This document shows positions 18,035 through 26,940 of a stretch of DNA of 64,000 nt, piece by piece; within the stretch, counting starts at the first letter, position 1; each line of letters begins with the position of its first letter. The translations under genes and the position numbers were made by a program. The DNA comes from DASRAU01 sp035638075 (GTDB lineage Bacteria > Acidobacteriota > Polarisedimenticolia > Gp22-AA2), in assembly GCA_035638075.1 (NCBI GenBank), contig DASRAU010000039.1:19400-83399 (forward strand), in the 5' to 3' direction. The notes under the pieces were generated by a model. It made no database searches and had not been told where the DNA came from. It saw only the letters and a program-made list of their open reading frames with translations.

Positions 18035-19156
18035 ATGTCATTCCTCGGTGACAGGACGTCGGTGGGTTGGATGGCAGCGCGCGGTTCCGTCCGGGCGCTG
18101 GTGGCCGTGGTGATGGTTTCGGCCCTGGCGGGGCTGGCGGGCTGCTCCAGCAACGCGCCCGGCTCGGCGCGCACGACCGAGGAGCTCCTCGGCCAGCTGC
18201 ACGACGATCGCGAAGCGATCGATCACGCCTCGGACCAGATGATGCAGCGGATCGAGATCTTCAACTCGACCCGCAAGCCCGGCGAGGCGACCCTGCAGTT
18301 CGCCGAGCTCTTCGCCCAGGACCTGAACCCGGAGCAGAAGGACATCCTCAACAAGATGGTCGAGCAGGAGAAGGACGTCTCCTACAAGTCCCTCCTGACG
18401 AAGATCATCGACGACCGGAACACCATCCGCGACCTGCAGGACAAGATGGCGCACGCGGAGCAGTCGCTGCCGGACCAGTTCGTCATCGCGAAGCGAGGCG
18501 ACAAGCACCGGACGCTGGCGCTCCGTTACCTGACGCAGGAGGCGAAGCTCGACGAAGCCAAGGCGCGCGAGGTGATGCGGCAGTCGGACCAGACCGACGA
18601 GCTGGTGCCGGGGAACAAGGTGTGGTTCTTCTACAACCCGAAGGACGACAGCTTCCGCACCTACGTCACCCGCGGCGAGGCGCTGCAGACCCCCGTCATG
18701 GTGCGCCGCGCCCAGAAGAAGGAGCTCCTCGCCGAGCGTGACGGCGCCCGCACCGAGCGGGACGCCGCGCAGCAGCAGGCCGCCCGGAAGGAGCAGGAGC
18801 GCGCCGCGATCGAGGCCGAGATGCACACCCGCGAGAACTCCGTCTACTACCACGCCGCCAGCAACACCAGCCTGAAGGAGAGCGGCGTCCTGAGCCCCAT
18901 CACGAGCAAGATCCAGGACGTCAAGACCATCGGCTACGACCAGTCGGTCGACCTGCGCAGCACGACCACGATCGATCTGGTGCCGGAGCGCTACGGCCTG
19001 CAGCAGATCCGCTCGATCCGGGTGCTGCCGAACATCTACCAGGAAGGGCGCGACTACAGGGTGGAGACGACCGACGACTACAAGAGCGCCCGCGTCGTGC
19101 TGCTCGATCCGGAGGTCTTCAAGGGGAAGGAGCTCCTGCTCGCCGTCAGCCGCTGA
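18035..19156 (+). CDS. coiled-coil lipoprotein of unknown function
   Basis: A 373-residue protein with a lipoprotein signal (lipobox LAGC, Cys about 33). The body is highly charged and mostly helical: residues about 45-135 and 225-270 are predicted coiled coil (DRNTIRDLQDKMAHAEQ, ERDGARTERDAAQQQAARK). The C-terminus is a compact beta region (TTTIDLVPERYGLQQIRSIRVLP). I do not recognise a family. GGGAGG precedes the ATG. The frame extends upstream to 17768, but the ATG at 18035 with its signal is the sensible start. It sits behind a sigma-54-type promoter and ends at a 12-bp hairpin. Its helical body and lipid anchor suggest an envelope scaffold or sensor role, which is inference. Confidence 0.8.
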   Translation: MSFLGDRTSVGWMAARGSVRALVAVVMVSALAGLAGCSSNAPGSARTTEELLGQLHDDREAIDHASDQMMQRIEIFNSTRKPGEATLQFAELFAQDLNPEQKDILNKMVEQEKDVSYKSLLTKIIDDRNTIRDLQDKMAHAEQSLPDQFVIAKRGDKHRTLALRYLTQEAKLDEAKAREVMRQSDQTDELVPGNKVWFFYNPKDDSFRTYVTRGEALQTPVMVRRAQKKELLAERDGARTERDAAQQQAARKEQERAAIEAEMHTRENSVYYHAASNTSLKESGVLSPITSKIQDVKTIGYDQSVDLRSTTTIDLVPERYGLQQIRSIRVLPNIYQEGRDYRVETTDDYKSARVVLLDPEVFKGKELLLAVSR

Positions 19157-19170
19157 GGCGGGACGGCGCG

Positions 19171-19197
19171 GACCCCGGCGGCGCCGCCGCCGGGGTC
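19171..19197. terminator. bidirectional terminator-like hairpin
   Basis: A perfect 12-bp stem (GACCCCGGCGGC with its complement) and 3-base loop sits 14 bases after the lipoprotein stop and 8 bases before the convergent SRPBCC stop. No T-tract follows on either strand. Confidence 0.5.
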
Positions 19198-19204
19198 CCG
19201 TGCG

Positions 19205-19651
19205 TCAGTCGGCGGGTGGATAGGCCTTGTCGAGCAGGTCCAGGACGATCGGCCAGGCCTGCTCGTGCCGGCGCATCAGCTCGTCGTCCGGGAAACCGGC
19301 GTGCGTCAGCCGCAGCCGCGTGCCCCGCCCGTTGGGGACGAGGTTGACGGTGATCACCGTCTCCGCGCCGCGCGTGCCGCCCGCGGTGATCCAGGTCAGC
19401 TCCACCAGCCGGTCCGGATCCAGCTTGAGGAAGCGCCCGTAGTGCGGGTGGCGCTCCCCCTGCATCATCGTTTCGAAGAAGAACGGCTCGTCCACCATCG
19501 GCCGCATCATCACGGTCCCGGGCGCCGCGAACCAGCGTTCGAACTGCTCGGTCCAGGCGCGGAACAGCTCGTGGGGCGCCGCCGCCATCGCACGCTCGAC
19601 CGTCAGCCGGTGCGGCCGCTCGGTCAGATCGGGAATCGTCATCGCCTGCAT
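19205..19651 (-). CDS. SRPBCC/AHSA1-domain protein
   Basis: A 148-residue START-like protein of the AHSA1 group. Typical signatures are visible: VERAMAAAPHELFRAWTE, a WF-A region, TWITAGGTRGAETVITVNL and RLRLTHAGFPDDELMRRHEQ. These small proteins bind hydrophobic ligands in a cavity; the ligand is unknown. The start at 19651 is chosen because a GGAGG site lies seven bases upstream; in-frame ATG 19657 is too close to that site. Confidence 0.82.
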   Translation of the reverse strand: MQAMTIPDLTERPHRLTVERAMAAAPHELFRAWTEQFERWFAAPGTVMMRPMVDEPFFFETMMQGERHPHYGRFLKLDPDRLVELTWITAGGTRGAETVITVNLVPNGRGTRLRLTHAGFPDDELMRRHEQAWPIVLDLLDKAYPPAD

Positions 19652-19839
19652 CCTCATGCCTCCGGGAGAGGGCGGTTCACATCGACGAGGATGATACCCC
19701 GCCGCGGATCGCGCCAATCAGGGTTGTCCCGACAGGATCGCGACGAGTTTTTCCGGCTCGTCCAACCGCAGGGTCCGGGTTAGTCTTGTCCCCGACCCAC
19801 CATCGCATCGTCGCGACGGAGAGGCGCGGGAGATGGGAC

Positions 19840-20487
19840 ATGAAGATCGGCGTGCTCGGATCCGGAGAGGTCGCGAAGACCCTCGGGGCGGGGTTTCTCA
19901 AGAAGGGTCACGAGGTGATGATGGGCACGCGCGAGCCGGCGAAGCTGCGCGACTGGCAGGCGGGCCACCCGGCGGCGAAAACCGGCGGCTTCGACGAGGC
20001 GGCCCGCTTCGGCGAGGTCGTCGTACTCGCGGTGAAGGGAACCGCCGCCTCGAAGGCGCTGCGCGCCGCGGGGCCGGAGAATCTCCCGGGCAAGGTGGTC
20101 GTGGACGTCACCAATCCGATCCGCGATGACCGCCCGCCGACGAACGGCGTGCTCCCCTTCTTCACCACGCTCGACGAATCCCTCATGGAGCGGCTGCAGA
20201 AGGAGATCCCCGAGGCGCGCTTCGTCAAGGCCTTCAACTCGGTCGGCAGCGCCCTCATGGTGGACCCGAAGCTCAAGGGTGGCGCGCCGAGCATGTTCAT
20301 CTGCGGCAACGACGACGGCGCCAAGACCACCGTCACGCGTCTCGTGCAGCAGTTCGGCTGGGAGACCGTGGACATGGGGAAGGCCGAGGCCGCGCGCGCC
20401 ATCGAGCCGCTCTGCATGCTCTGGTGCATCCCGGGCTTCCTGCGCAACGACTGGACGCACGCCTTCAAGCTGCTGCGGACCGAGTGA
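19840..20487 (+). CDS. NAD(P)-binding F420-dependent reductase-like protein
   Basis: A 215-residue protein of the coenzyme F420-dependent NADP oxidoreductase/NpdG fold. The N-terminus MKIGVLGSGEVAKTLGAGF is the NAD(P) Rossmann motif, followed by GTREPAKLRDW, VVLAVKG, VVDVTNPI and FVKAFNSVGSALM. It probably transfers hydride between NADPH and an F420-like or other acceptor, or is a pyrroline-type relative; the window has no F420 synthesis genes. ATG 19840 is preceded by a GGGAG ribosome site. It is adjacent to the opposite-facing small membrane protein with no gap. Confidence 0.85.
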   Translation: MKIGVLGSGEVAKTLGAGFLKKGHEVMMGTREPAKLRDWQAGHPAAKTGGFDEAARFGEVVVLAVKGTAASKALRAAGPENLPGKVVVDVTNPIRDDRPPTNGVLPFFTTLDESLMERLQKEIPEARFVKAFNSVGSALMVDPKLKGGAPSMFICGNDDGAKTTVTRLVQQFGWETVDMGKAEAARAIEPLCMLWCIPGFLRNDWTHAFKLLRTE

Positions 20488-20931
20488 TCAGAGTCCCTTG
20501 ATCTCGACCGCGGGCTGGACCTGCTTCAGCTCCGCCAGGAACTGGTGGAACTGATCGAACGGGCCGGCCAGGGTGACCGATCCCGCCTGGTGGCGGATGA
20601 CGATGCGCTGCCAGCGTCCGGGGAGGGCCCGCACCGAGAGAATCTCCCGGGCGTGCAGGCGGACGCGCTGCACCCAGGAGATGAACTCCACGTCGTCGTT
20701 CTCGTGCACCTCGATCTCCCGCACCGCCGTGCAGAGCCGGTAGCCGTTGACCACCAGGGCGAAGAGCCAGACCGCCGCGAAGACGGTCTCGAAGGCGGAG
20801 CCCTGATCGCCCGGCTGGCGCGCGGCCAGCACCCAGACGCCGAGACCGGCCAGCAGGATGAGGATCAGCGCCGAGAACGGCGCCGTCCAGGACATCGCGA
20901 GCCGATACCGGGCGATGGTCACGTGGCGCAT
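20488..20931 (-). CDS. two-helix membrane protein with PH-like domain
   Basis: A 147-residue protein with two hydrophobic helices at about 16-35 and 50-66 and a cytoplasmic beta-rich tail (FISWVQRVRLHAREILSVRAL, IVIRHQAGSVTLAGP) resembling bacterial PH-type domains. It lies 34 bases downstream of the hybrid kinase gene at 20966 on the same strand and may be cotranscribed. No family assignment beyond this is supported; the function is unknown. Confidence 0.6.
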   Translation of the reverse strand: MRHVTIARYRLAMSWTAPFSALILILLAGLGVWVLAARQPGDQGSAFETVFAAVWLFALVVNGYRLCTAVREIEVHENDDVEFISWVQRVRLHAREILSVRALPGRWQRIVIRHQAGSVTLAGPFDQFHQFLAELKQVQPAVEIKGL

Positions 20932-20965
20932 TGTAGCGGGACTGTCGCCGGCCCCGCGCGGGCCG

Positions 20966-23431
20966 TCAGGCGAGCGCGCCGTGATGGGGCGGCCGCCCGC
21001 CGCGCGGAACCAGGGGGACGACGCGGTCGCGCGGCGGCAGCGCGTCGAGCAGCGCCAGGAGATCGCCCGGATCCACCGGTTTGACGAGGTGCCGGGCGAA
21101 CCCCGCCTCTTCGCTGCGGTGCCGGTCGTGCTCCTGCCCCCAGCCGGTGACCGCGATCATCACCATGTCGCGTCCCCACGGCTGCTGGCGGATGCGGCGG
21201 CAGGCGTCGTAGCCGTTGAGCCGCGGCATGCCGATGTCGAGGAGCACCACGTCCGGGCGGACGCGCTCCGCCGCGGCGATGCCCTCTTCGCCGTCGAAGG
21301 CGATGTGGACCTCGTGCCCGACGAACCCGAGGAGCCGCGCCAGGCTCTCGGCGTTGTCCTTGAGATCGTCCACGATCAGCACCCGGCGCTTCGCCGGGAT
21401 CGTGGCCGGCCGCAGGACGCTCGCGGGCCGGGGCTCCGCCGATGCGGCGGCCGCGGCCGCCCGCGGCAGGCGGACAACGAACGTGCTGCCGCGCGCCAGG
21501 CCGGCGCTGCGCGCCTCGATGCTCCCGCCGTGCAGCTCCACGAGGGAGCGCGCCAGCGCCAGCCCCACCCCCAGGCCGAGCCGGGACCGTTCGCGGGACG
21601 CCTCCCCCTGGGAGAACATGTCGAAGATGCGCGGCAGCATCTCCGGCGCGATGCCGACGCCGGTGTCCGACACGGCGACCACGACCTGCGTCCCGGAGAT
21701 CTCGCACTGCACGCGGATGCGCCCTCCCTCCGGGGTGTAGCGCGCGGCGTTGTTGAGCAGGTTCAGGAACACCTGCGCCAGGCGCGCCGGATCGCCGTCC
21801 ACCTGCACCGGCTCCTCCGGCAGGACCACCTCGAGCGCGTGCCGCGCTTCGGCGATGAGCGGCCGGCTGGTCTCGACCGCGTTCTGGAGGATCTCCCGCA
21901 GCGGCACCCTCGCGCGACGCAGATCGAACCGGTTGCGGCTGATGCGGCTGACGTCGAGCAGGTCGTCGAGCAGCCGCGCCATCTGCGCCACCTGCCGCTC
22001 GATCACCTCCCGTCCCCACGTCAGGTCGGGCTCGCGCGGCGCCTTCGCCTTGAAGATCTGCACCGCGTTGCGAATCGGCGCGAGCGGGTTGCGCAGCTCG
22101 TGGGCGAGGGTGGCCAGGAACTCGTCCTTGCAGCGGTCCGCGCTCTTCATCTCCGCCTCGTGGCGGAACCGGCCGATGAGGTCGGCGGTGTGCCGCGCCA
22201 CCAGGTCGAGCAGACGCGCGTCCCGCTCCGACGCCAGGTGCGGTTGACGAAAGTGCGTCGAGAGCATCCCCAGGATGCTGCCGTCGGCGGCCTTCAGCGG
22301 CGTCGACTGCACCGCCCGGATGCCGGCCGCGAGCATGACGGCGCGGTGCGGCTCGAACTCCGGGTCCCCGCCGACGTCCTCGACGTGCAGCCGCTCCCCC
22401 TGCGCCAGCGCCCGCGCGCAGGCCGAGCCCTCGCCGACGGCGACGTCCGCGAAGTGGTCGAGGAACTCCGGTCTCAGGCCGCGCTGCGCCGCGATGCGCA
22501 GGTGCCCGGTCGCGGCATCGAGGATCTGCACGTTGCCGCAGTCGGCGCCGCTGATGGCGATGGCCCCTTCGAGGACGTCGTCGAGCGCCGCCTCGAGGCT
22601 CTTCGCCGACAGGAGCCGCGTGCTCAGCGCGTGCAGGTGGCGCATCGCCTCGAGCTCGGCGGCGAGCCGGCGGCCGCTCTCTGCCGCCGCGGCCAGCGCC
22701 TCCCGACGCTCGGTCACGTCGATGCCGGTCCCGACGTGCCCGAGGAAGCGGGATCGTTCCAGGCGGGGACGTCCGGACAGCTCGAACCAGCGGGTCGCGC
22801 CGTCCCGCCCGCGCAGCCGCGCCTCGTGCCGGAACGCGCCGCGCGTTGCGAGTGCCGTGCGCACGGCCGCGTCCCACCCGGCCCGATCCTCCGGATGGAG
22901 GAGGCGGTCCCACGCGTCATGCTCTGCGGAGCCCGGGTCGGCGCCGCTGCGGTACGGCGCATTGACCAGCACGCAACGGCCGGTCTCGTCGGTCATCCAG
23001 ATCAGGACCGGCGCGGCGTCAGCCAGGGTGCGGAAGCGGGCTTCGCTCTCCTCGAAGCGCGCGCCGTGGCGTTCCGCCTCGCGGCGCGCCTCGTCGGCGC
23101 GGCGCCCCTCGCGGCGCATCGCCTCGCCGAAGCCGATGACGATCGCGGCGGTGATGCAATAGAGCGTCAGCGCCAGCAGACCGCCGGGAAGTCCCTGCGC
23201 CAGGGTGCCCCGCGGACTGACGAACAGCCAGGTCGCGGGCGCGTAGCCGAGGAGCGCGATGACGATCGCCGGACGCGCCCCGCCGACCCAGACCGCGAGC
23301 GCGATGGCGGCGTAGAGAGTCGAAAAAGGGTGCGCGTCCCCGATCCACGGATCGATGACGCCGCGCAGGAACAGGGCCGCGAACAGAGCGGCCAGCGAAG
23401 CCGTGTAAACGCTCATCCGGTCACGGGTCAT
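20966..23431 (-). CDS. hybrid sensor histidine kinase (DUF4118-PAS-GAF-HisKA-HATPase-REC)
   Basis: An 821-residue membrane sensor. Residues about 8-120 form a KdpD-like DUF4118 four-helix domain, followed by a short coiled coil, a PAS domain at about 128-242 (GHVGTGIDVTERREA), and a GAF domain at about 262-420. The HisKA box FLATLAHELRNPLAP places the phospho-accepting His near 444. The ATPase core follows (FLNLLNNAARYTPEGG, VSDTGVGIAPEM), and the C-terminus is a receiver (VLIVDD, VVLLDIGMPRLNGYDA, HLVKPVDP). It senses an unknown signal and passes phosphate to its receiver or a partner. ATG 23431 precedes the membrane domain; longer frames begin in non-coding sequence. A TATAAT element lies about 85 bases upstream. 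Confidence 0.88.
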   Translation of the reverse strand: MTRDRMSVYTASLAALFAALFLRGVIDPWIGDAHPFSTLYAAIALAVWVGGARPAIVIALLGYAPATWLFVSPRGTLAQGLPGGLLALTLYCITAAIVIGFGEAMRREGRRADEARREAERHGARFEESEARFRTLADAAPVLIWMTDETGRCVLVNAPYRSGADPGSAEHDAWDRLLHPEDRAGWDAAVRTALATRGAFRHEARLRGRDGATRWFELSGRPRLERSRFLGHVGTGIDVTERREALAAAAESGRRLAAELEAMRHLHALSTRLLSAKSLEAALDDVLEGAIAISGADCGNVQILDAATGHLRIAAQRGLRPEFLDHFADVAVGEGSACARALAQGERLHVEDVGGDPEFEPHRAVMLAAGIRAVQSTPLKAADGSILGMLSTHFRQPHLASERDARLLDLVARHTADLIGRFRHEAEMKSADRCKDEFLATLAHELRNPLAPIRNAVQIFKAKAPREPDLTWGREVIERQVAQMARLLDDLLDVSRISRNRFDLRRARVPLREILQNAVETSRPLIAEARHALEVVLPEEPVQVDGDPARLAQVFLNLLNNAARYTPEGGRIRVQCEISGTQVVVAVSDTGVGIAPEMLPRIFDMFSQGEASRERSRLGLGVGLALARSLVELHGGSIEARSAGLARGSTFVVRLPRAAAAAASAEPRPASVLRPATIPAKRRVLIVDDLKDNAESLARLLGFVGHEVHIAFDGEEGIAAAERVRPDVVLLDIGMPRLNGYDACRRIRQQPWGRDMVMIAVTGWGQEHDRHRSEEAGFARHLVKPVDPGDLLALLDALPPRDRVVPLVPRGGRPPHHGALA

Positions 23432-23811
23432 GAGATCTCGCCCCGTTTCGACCCTGGCGCCCGACCGGGTCGATGCGTTGCCGACCGCGAATGCAGTTGA
23501 TACGTTGCGAGGGATTATAGGAAGGGTCAGTCGGACAGGGTCGTCCGGAATTACACGTAGAAAATCAGATTCTCCGGATCGCGCCCTGCGCACGCGCCGC
23601 CGATGCGGAAATGACATTGCATCCGGACTCCTCGGTCCGGCGCCGCCGAGCGCCGCGACGCGCGCGTCCGCACGATGCGAAACGTTCCCGCATCTGAACG
23701 CCGTCCGAAAGCGGGACGCGGTGCGGCCTCCGCGTCGGGCATCACGCCGTGCTGCGCGTCACCGAAGTCTTGGAAACATCATCCCGCCGTCCTGCGTTGA
23801 GTGATGCTGTC
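23432..23811. other. 380-bp intergenic region between divergent genes
   Basis: This region separates the kinase gene from the COX2-like gene. The minus strand has TATAAT at 23519-23514 with no convincing -35 hexamer. I see no conserved reading frame; short open frames there have the composition of shadows. Confidence 0.4.
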
Positions 23812-24273
23812 ATGACAAGAGCCGGCGTCGTCATGATCCTCGCGATCCTCGCGGCCTCGATCGCCTGCCAGGCCAGGCCCCAGGCGAACCTCGACGCCGT
23901 CGAAGTGCGCATGGTGGCACACGACACGACCTGGCAGGCGACTTATCTCCTCGCGGAGACGCACGGCGTCGCCGAGATCCCCACCGGACGCGAAGTGCAC
24001 GTACCGGTCGGGGCCGAGGTCGTGCTGGCGCTCGCCAGCCGCGACTACATCAGTGATTTCACCCTGCCGGCGCTCGGGCTGCGCGATTTCGCCGCGCCCG
24101 GATTGCCTTCGGAGTTCCGCTTCGTCGCCGCGCGTCCGGGGCGCTATGCGCTGCGCGGCGACGAATTGTGCGGCCGGCCGCACGACGACCGCTCGCGCGG
24201 CTGGCTCGTCGTCGAGGATCCCGCTTCCTATCGCGCCTGGGTCGATCGGCGGACCCGGGCGGTGCTCGGTTGA
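23812..24273 (+). CDS. COX2-like cupredoxin lipoprotein with broken CuA site
   Basis: A 153-residue exported protein, probably a lipoprotein or secreted (signal to about Cys19, an atypical lipobox). The rest matches the cytochrome c oxidase subunit II periplasmic domain: EVHVPVGAEVVLALASRDY, SDFTLPALGLRDF, APGLPSEFRFVAARPGRYALRG and ELCGRPH. The CuA ligand set is incomplete: the HSF-type His is Ser81, the first Cys is Gly116 and the Met is Arg127, while Cys120 and His124 remain. It should therefore not hold a normal CuA centre; copper delivery or a structural role is possible. The gene overlaps the SCO1 fusion gene by four bases (TTGA), which supports a copper-related role. Confidence 0.72.
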   Translation: MTRAGVVMILAILAASIACQARPQANLDAVEVRMVAHDTTWQATYLLAETHGVAEIPTGREVHVPVGAEVVLALASRDYISDFTLPALGLRDFAAPGLPSEFRFVAARPGRYALRGDELCGRPHDDRSRGWLVVEDPASYRAWVDRRTRAVLG

Positions 24274-26885
24274 GCCGCCGGAAAAGAGGCGGCGAAACGC
24301 GTCCCGCGCCGGGACCTCCCGCTCGACCGCCGGCCTCGCCCCGTCCGGGGCGGCGTCTCGCCGGAACCCTGGTCATGGCCGGTCTCCTGACGCTCGCGGT
24401 CGTCGTGGTGCTTCTGCGGGAGTACAACTGGCTCGGCGCCGCCGACCGGGACGACCGGCTGGTCAGTGCGGCCGCGGCCCAGGTGGGCCGAACGCGCGTT
24501 CTCATCCGCCTTCCCGAATTCGTTCTGGAGAACGCGCAGGGCGATTCGTCCGGACTTCTGGACCTGCGCGGGACGGTCTGGATCGCCGACTTCATCTTCA
24601 CGCGCTGCGCCGGCACCTGCCCGATGATCACCGCCCGGATGGCCGGGCTCGCCGCAGCGTGCGCGTCCGACCCGGCCCTGAAGGACGTCCGCTTCGTCTC
24701 CATCAGCGTGGACCCGGAGTACGACCGCCCCGAGGTGCTTCGCGACTACGCCGAGCGCGTGCACGCCGATCCCGCGCGCTGGAGTTTCCTGACGGGCACG
24801 CGCGCCGCGGTGCGGGGTCTCGTGCGCGACGGCTTCAAGCTGCCGGTCGAAGACCAGGACGACAAGGCCATGCCCATCATGCACAGCCAGAGCTTCGTCC
24901 TCGTCGATCGGCAGGGTGGCGTGCGGAGCCTCGTCGATCCTCTCGGCGACCACGGGCTCGACGATGTGACGAAGGCGCTCCAGGCGATCGCCGCGGAGCC
25001 AAAGGTGGCCGACCTGCACTTCCCCGAGGATGCCGGCGATCCGCACTGGTACGAAGCGCGCCGCAACGAGCAGCAGGCGGCGGCGAACGGTCTGCGGGCG
25101 CCGCACGCCTTCCGGTTCACCGACCGGCTCGGGGCCGCGGGAATCCCGTTTCTCAACAAGGCCAGCGAGGACATCACCCGCTACTTCCGCCCGACCCACT
25201 ACGACCACGGCACGGCGGTGGCGGCCGCCGACGTGGACGGCGATGGCCGCACGGACCTCTACTTCGTCAACCAGGCGGGACCGAACGGGCTCTACCGCAA
25301 CCTCGGCGACGGGCGGTTCGAGGACATCACCGCGACCGCCGGTGTCGCGGTCGGCGACCGCGCCTGTGTCGGGGCGTCCTTCGCCGACATCGACGGCGAC
25401 GGAGACCCCGACCTCTACGTCACCGCGGTCCGCGCCGGCAACCTGCTCTTCCGCAACGACGGGGGTGGACGCTTCACGGACATCACCACTTCAGCGGGCG
25501 TTGGCGGGCACGGCGAGCACGCCTCCGGGGCGGTCTTCTTCGACGCCGACGGCGACGGGGACCTCGATCTCTTCGTCACCAGCGTCGGACGCTACACCGG
25601 CGAGGAGCGGCGCGCCGACGGGCTGTGGGTCTCCTTCCCCGACTCGTTCGCCGGACACCTGCACCCGGACCGCGGCGAAGCCTCATTGTTCTTCCGCAAC
25701 CTCGGGGAGGGACGCTTCGAGGACGGCGCGCAGGACTCCGGACTGAAGCACGCCGCCTGGTCGGGAGACGCCATCCCGTTCGACGACGACGCCGACGGCC
25801 GGACCGATCTCTACGTTCTCTCGATGCAGGGGCACGACGAGCTGTGGCGCAACCTCGGGGGCGGGCGCTTCGAGCGGCGCGGGCGGCAGGTCTTCCCCGC
25901 CACGCCGTGGGGTTCGATGGGGGCGGCGGTGCTCGACTGGAACGGCGACGGCCGGCTCGACCTGTTCGTGACCGACATGCACACCGACATGGCGGGCGAG
26001 CTGCGCCCGGAGGACGAGCGCCGCAAGCACGACTGGGCCGCCATGTTCCCGCCGCGCTTCCTCGGGACCGACGGCAACCACGTCCTCGGCAACGCGCTGT
26101 TCACCGCCGAGGGAGGCGATCGCTTCACAGAGCAGTCGGACGCGGCCAACGCCGAGACCGGCTGGCCGTGGGGTCCGAGCGCCGCGGATCTCAACGCCGA
26201 CGGCTGGACCGACCTCTTCGTGGCCGCCGGCATGAACTTCCCGCACCGCTACCACGGCAACGACGTGCTGCTCAACGAGCAGGGACGCCGGTTCGTCAAC
26301 GCGGAGTTCCTGCTCGGTGTCGAGCCGCGGGAGAGCCGCGTGCGACCGTGGTTCACGCTCGACTGCGACGGGGCGGATGCCGGGCACCCCATCTGCCGCG
26401 GCGAGTCGGTGGCGGCGATGTCGCTCGATGGACAGGCGACGGCGGTCGCGCCCGGGCGGGCCGCGCTGCACGGCCCGGTCACCGTCTGGGCCGCGCGCGC
26501 CAGCCGGTCGAGCGTCGTCTTCGATCTCGACGGCGACGGCGACCTCGACGTCGTCACCAATGACTACGGCGACGTGCCCCAGGTCCTGGTCAGCGACCTG
26601 GCGCAGCGCGGTCCCGTCCGCTTCGTGACGGTGCGCCTGCAGGGGCGCGGGGCGAACCGCGATGGGCTCGGTGCGGTCGTGGCGCTCCGAGCCTCCGGCC
26701 GCACGCAACGCCAGGCGCTGAACGGCAAGTCCGGGTACCTTTCGCAGAGCAGCCTGCCGCTCTATTTCGGCCTCGGCGAGGCGGCGAGCGCCGAGTCGGT
26801 CACCGTCACCTGGCCGGGGGGCCAGACGCAGACGGTGCGCGGCCCGATCCGCTCCGGCACGCACCTCGTCATCCGCCAGCCGTAA
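24270..26885 (+). CDS. SCO1-like thioredoxin fused to FG-GAP/ASPIC repeat protein
   Basis: An 871-residue protein starting at TTG 24270, overlapping the COX2-like stop (TTGA); ATG 24375 is a possible alternative start. After one N-terminal membrane helix comes a SCO1/SenC domain: CxxxC at Cys113 and Cys117 (FTRCAGTCPM), VSISVDPEYD, and the copper-binding His near 208 (MHSQSF). From about residue 310 on are repeated calcium-type FG-GAP/VCBS motifs (AADVDGDGRTDLYF, ADIDGDGDPDLYV, DADGDGDLDLFV, DWNGDGRLDLF), then a C-terminal ASPIC/UnbV segment. SCO1 delivers copper to CuA, while FG-GAP/ASPIC proteins are secreted beta-propeller-like proteins. The combination is unusual, and the coupled COX2-like partner fits. 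Confidence 0.82.
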   Translation: MSRRKRGGETRPAPGPPARPPASPRPGRRLAGTLVMAGLLTLAVVVVLLREYNWLGAADRDDRLVSAAAAQVGRTRVLIRLPEFVLENAQGDSSGLLDLRGTVWIADFIFTRCAGTCPMITARMAGLAAACASDPALKDVRFVSISVDPEYDRPEVLRDYAERVHADPARWSFLTGTRAAVRGLVRDGFKLPVEDQDDKAMPIMHSQSFVLVDRQGGVRSLVDPLGDHGLDDVTKALQAIAAEPKVADLHFPEDAGDPHWYEARRNEQQAAANGLRAPHAFRFTDRLGAAGIPFLNKASEDITRYFRPTHYDHGTAVAAADVDGDGRTDLYFVNQAGPNGLYRNLGDGRFEDITATAGVAVGDRACVGASFADIDGDGDPDLYVTAVRAGNLLFRNDGGGRFTDITTSAGVGGHGEHASGAVFFDADGDGDLDLFVTSVGRYTGEERRADGLWVSFPDSFAGHLHPDRGEASLFFRNLGEGRFEDGAQDSGLKHAAWSGDAIPFDDDADGRTDLYVLSMQGHDELWRNLGGGRFERRGRQVFPATPWGSMGAAVLDWNGDGRLDLFVTDMHTDMAGELRPEDERRKHDWAAMFPPRFLGTDGNHVLGNALFTAEGGDRFTEQSDAANAETGWPWGPSAADLNADGWTDLFVAAGMNFPHRYHGNDVLLNEQGRRFVNAEFLLGVEPRESRVRPWFTLDCDGADAGHPICRGESVAAMSLDGQATAVAPGRAALHGPVTVWAARASRSSVVFDLDGDGDLDVVTNDYGDVPQVLVSDLAQRGPVRFVTVRLQGRGANRDGLGAVVALRASGRTQRQALNGKSGYLSQSSLPLYFGLGEAASAESVTVTWPGGQTQTVRGPIRSGTHLVIRQP

Positions 26886-26940
26886 AGCTCGCCCGCCGTG
26901 CATCGGCCCGGCGCGCCGGTCGTCGCGGCGGCGCGCGACG

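Noticed and set aside
20858..23500. 880-residue plus-strand open frame opposite the hybrid kinase
   Set aside because: Shadow of kinase codons; no motif and no ribosome site.
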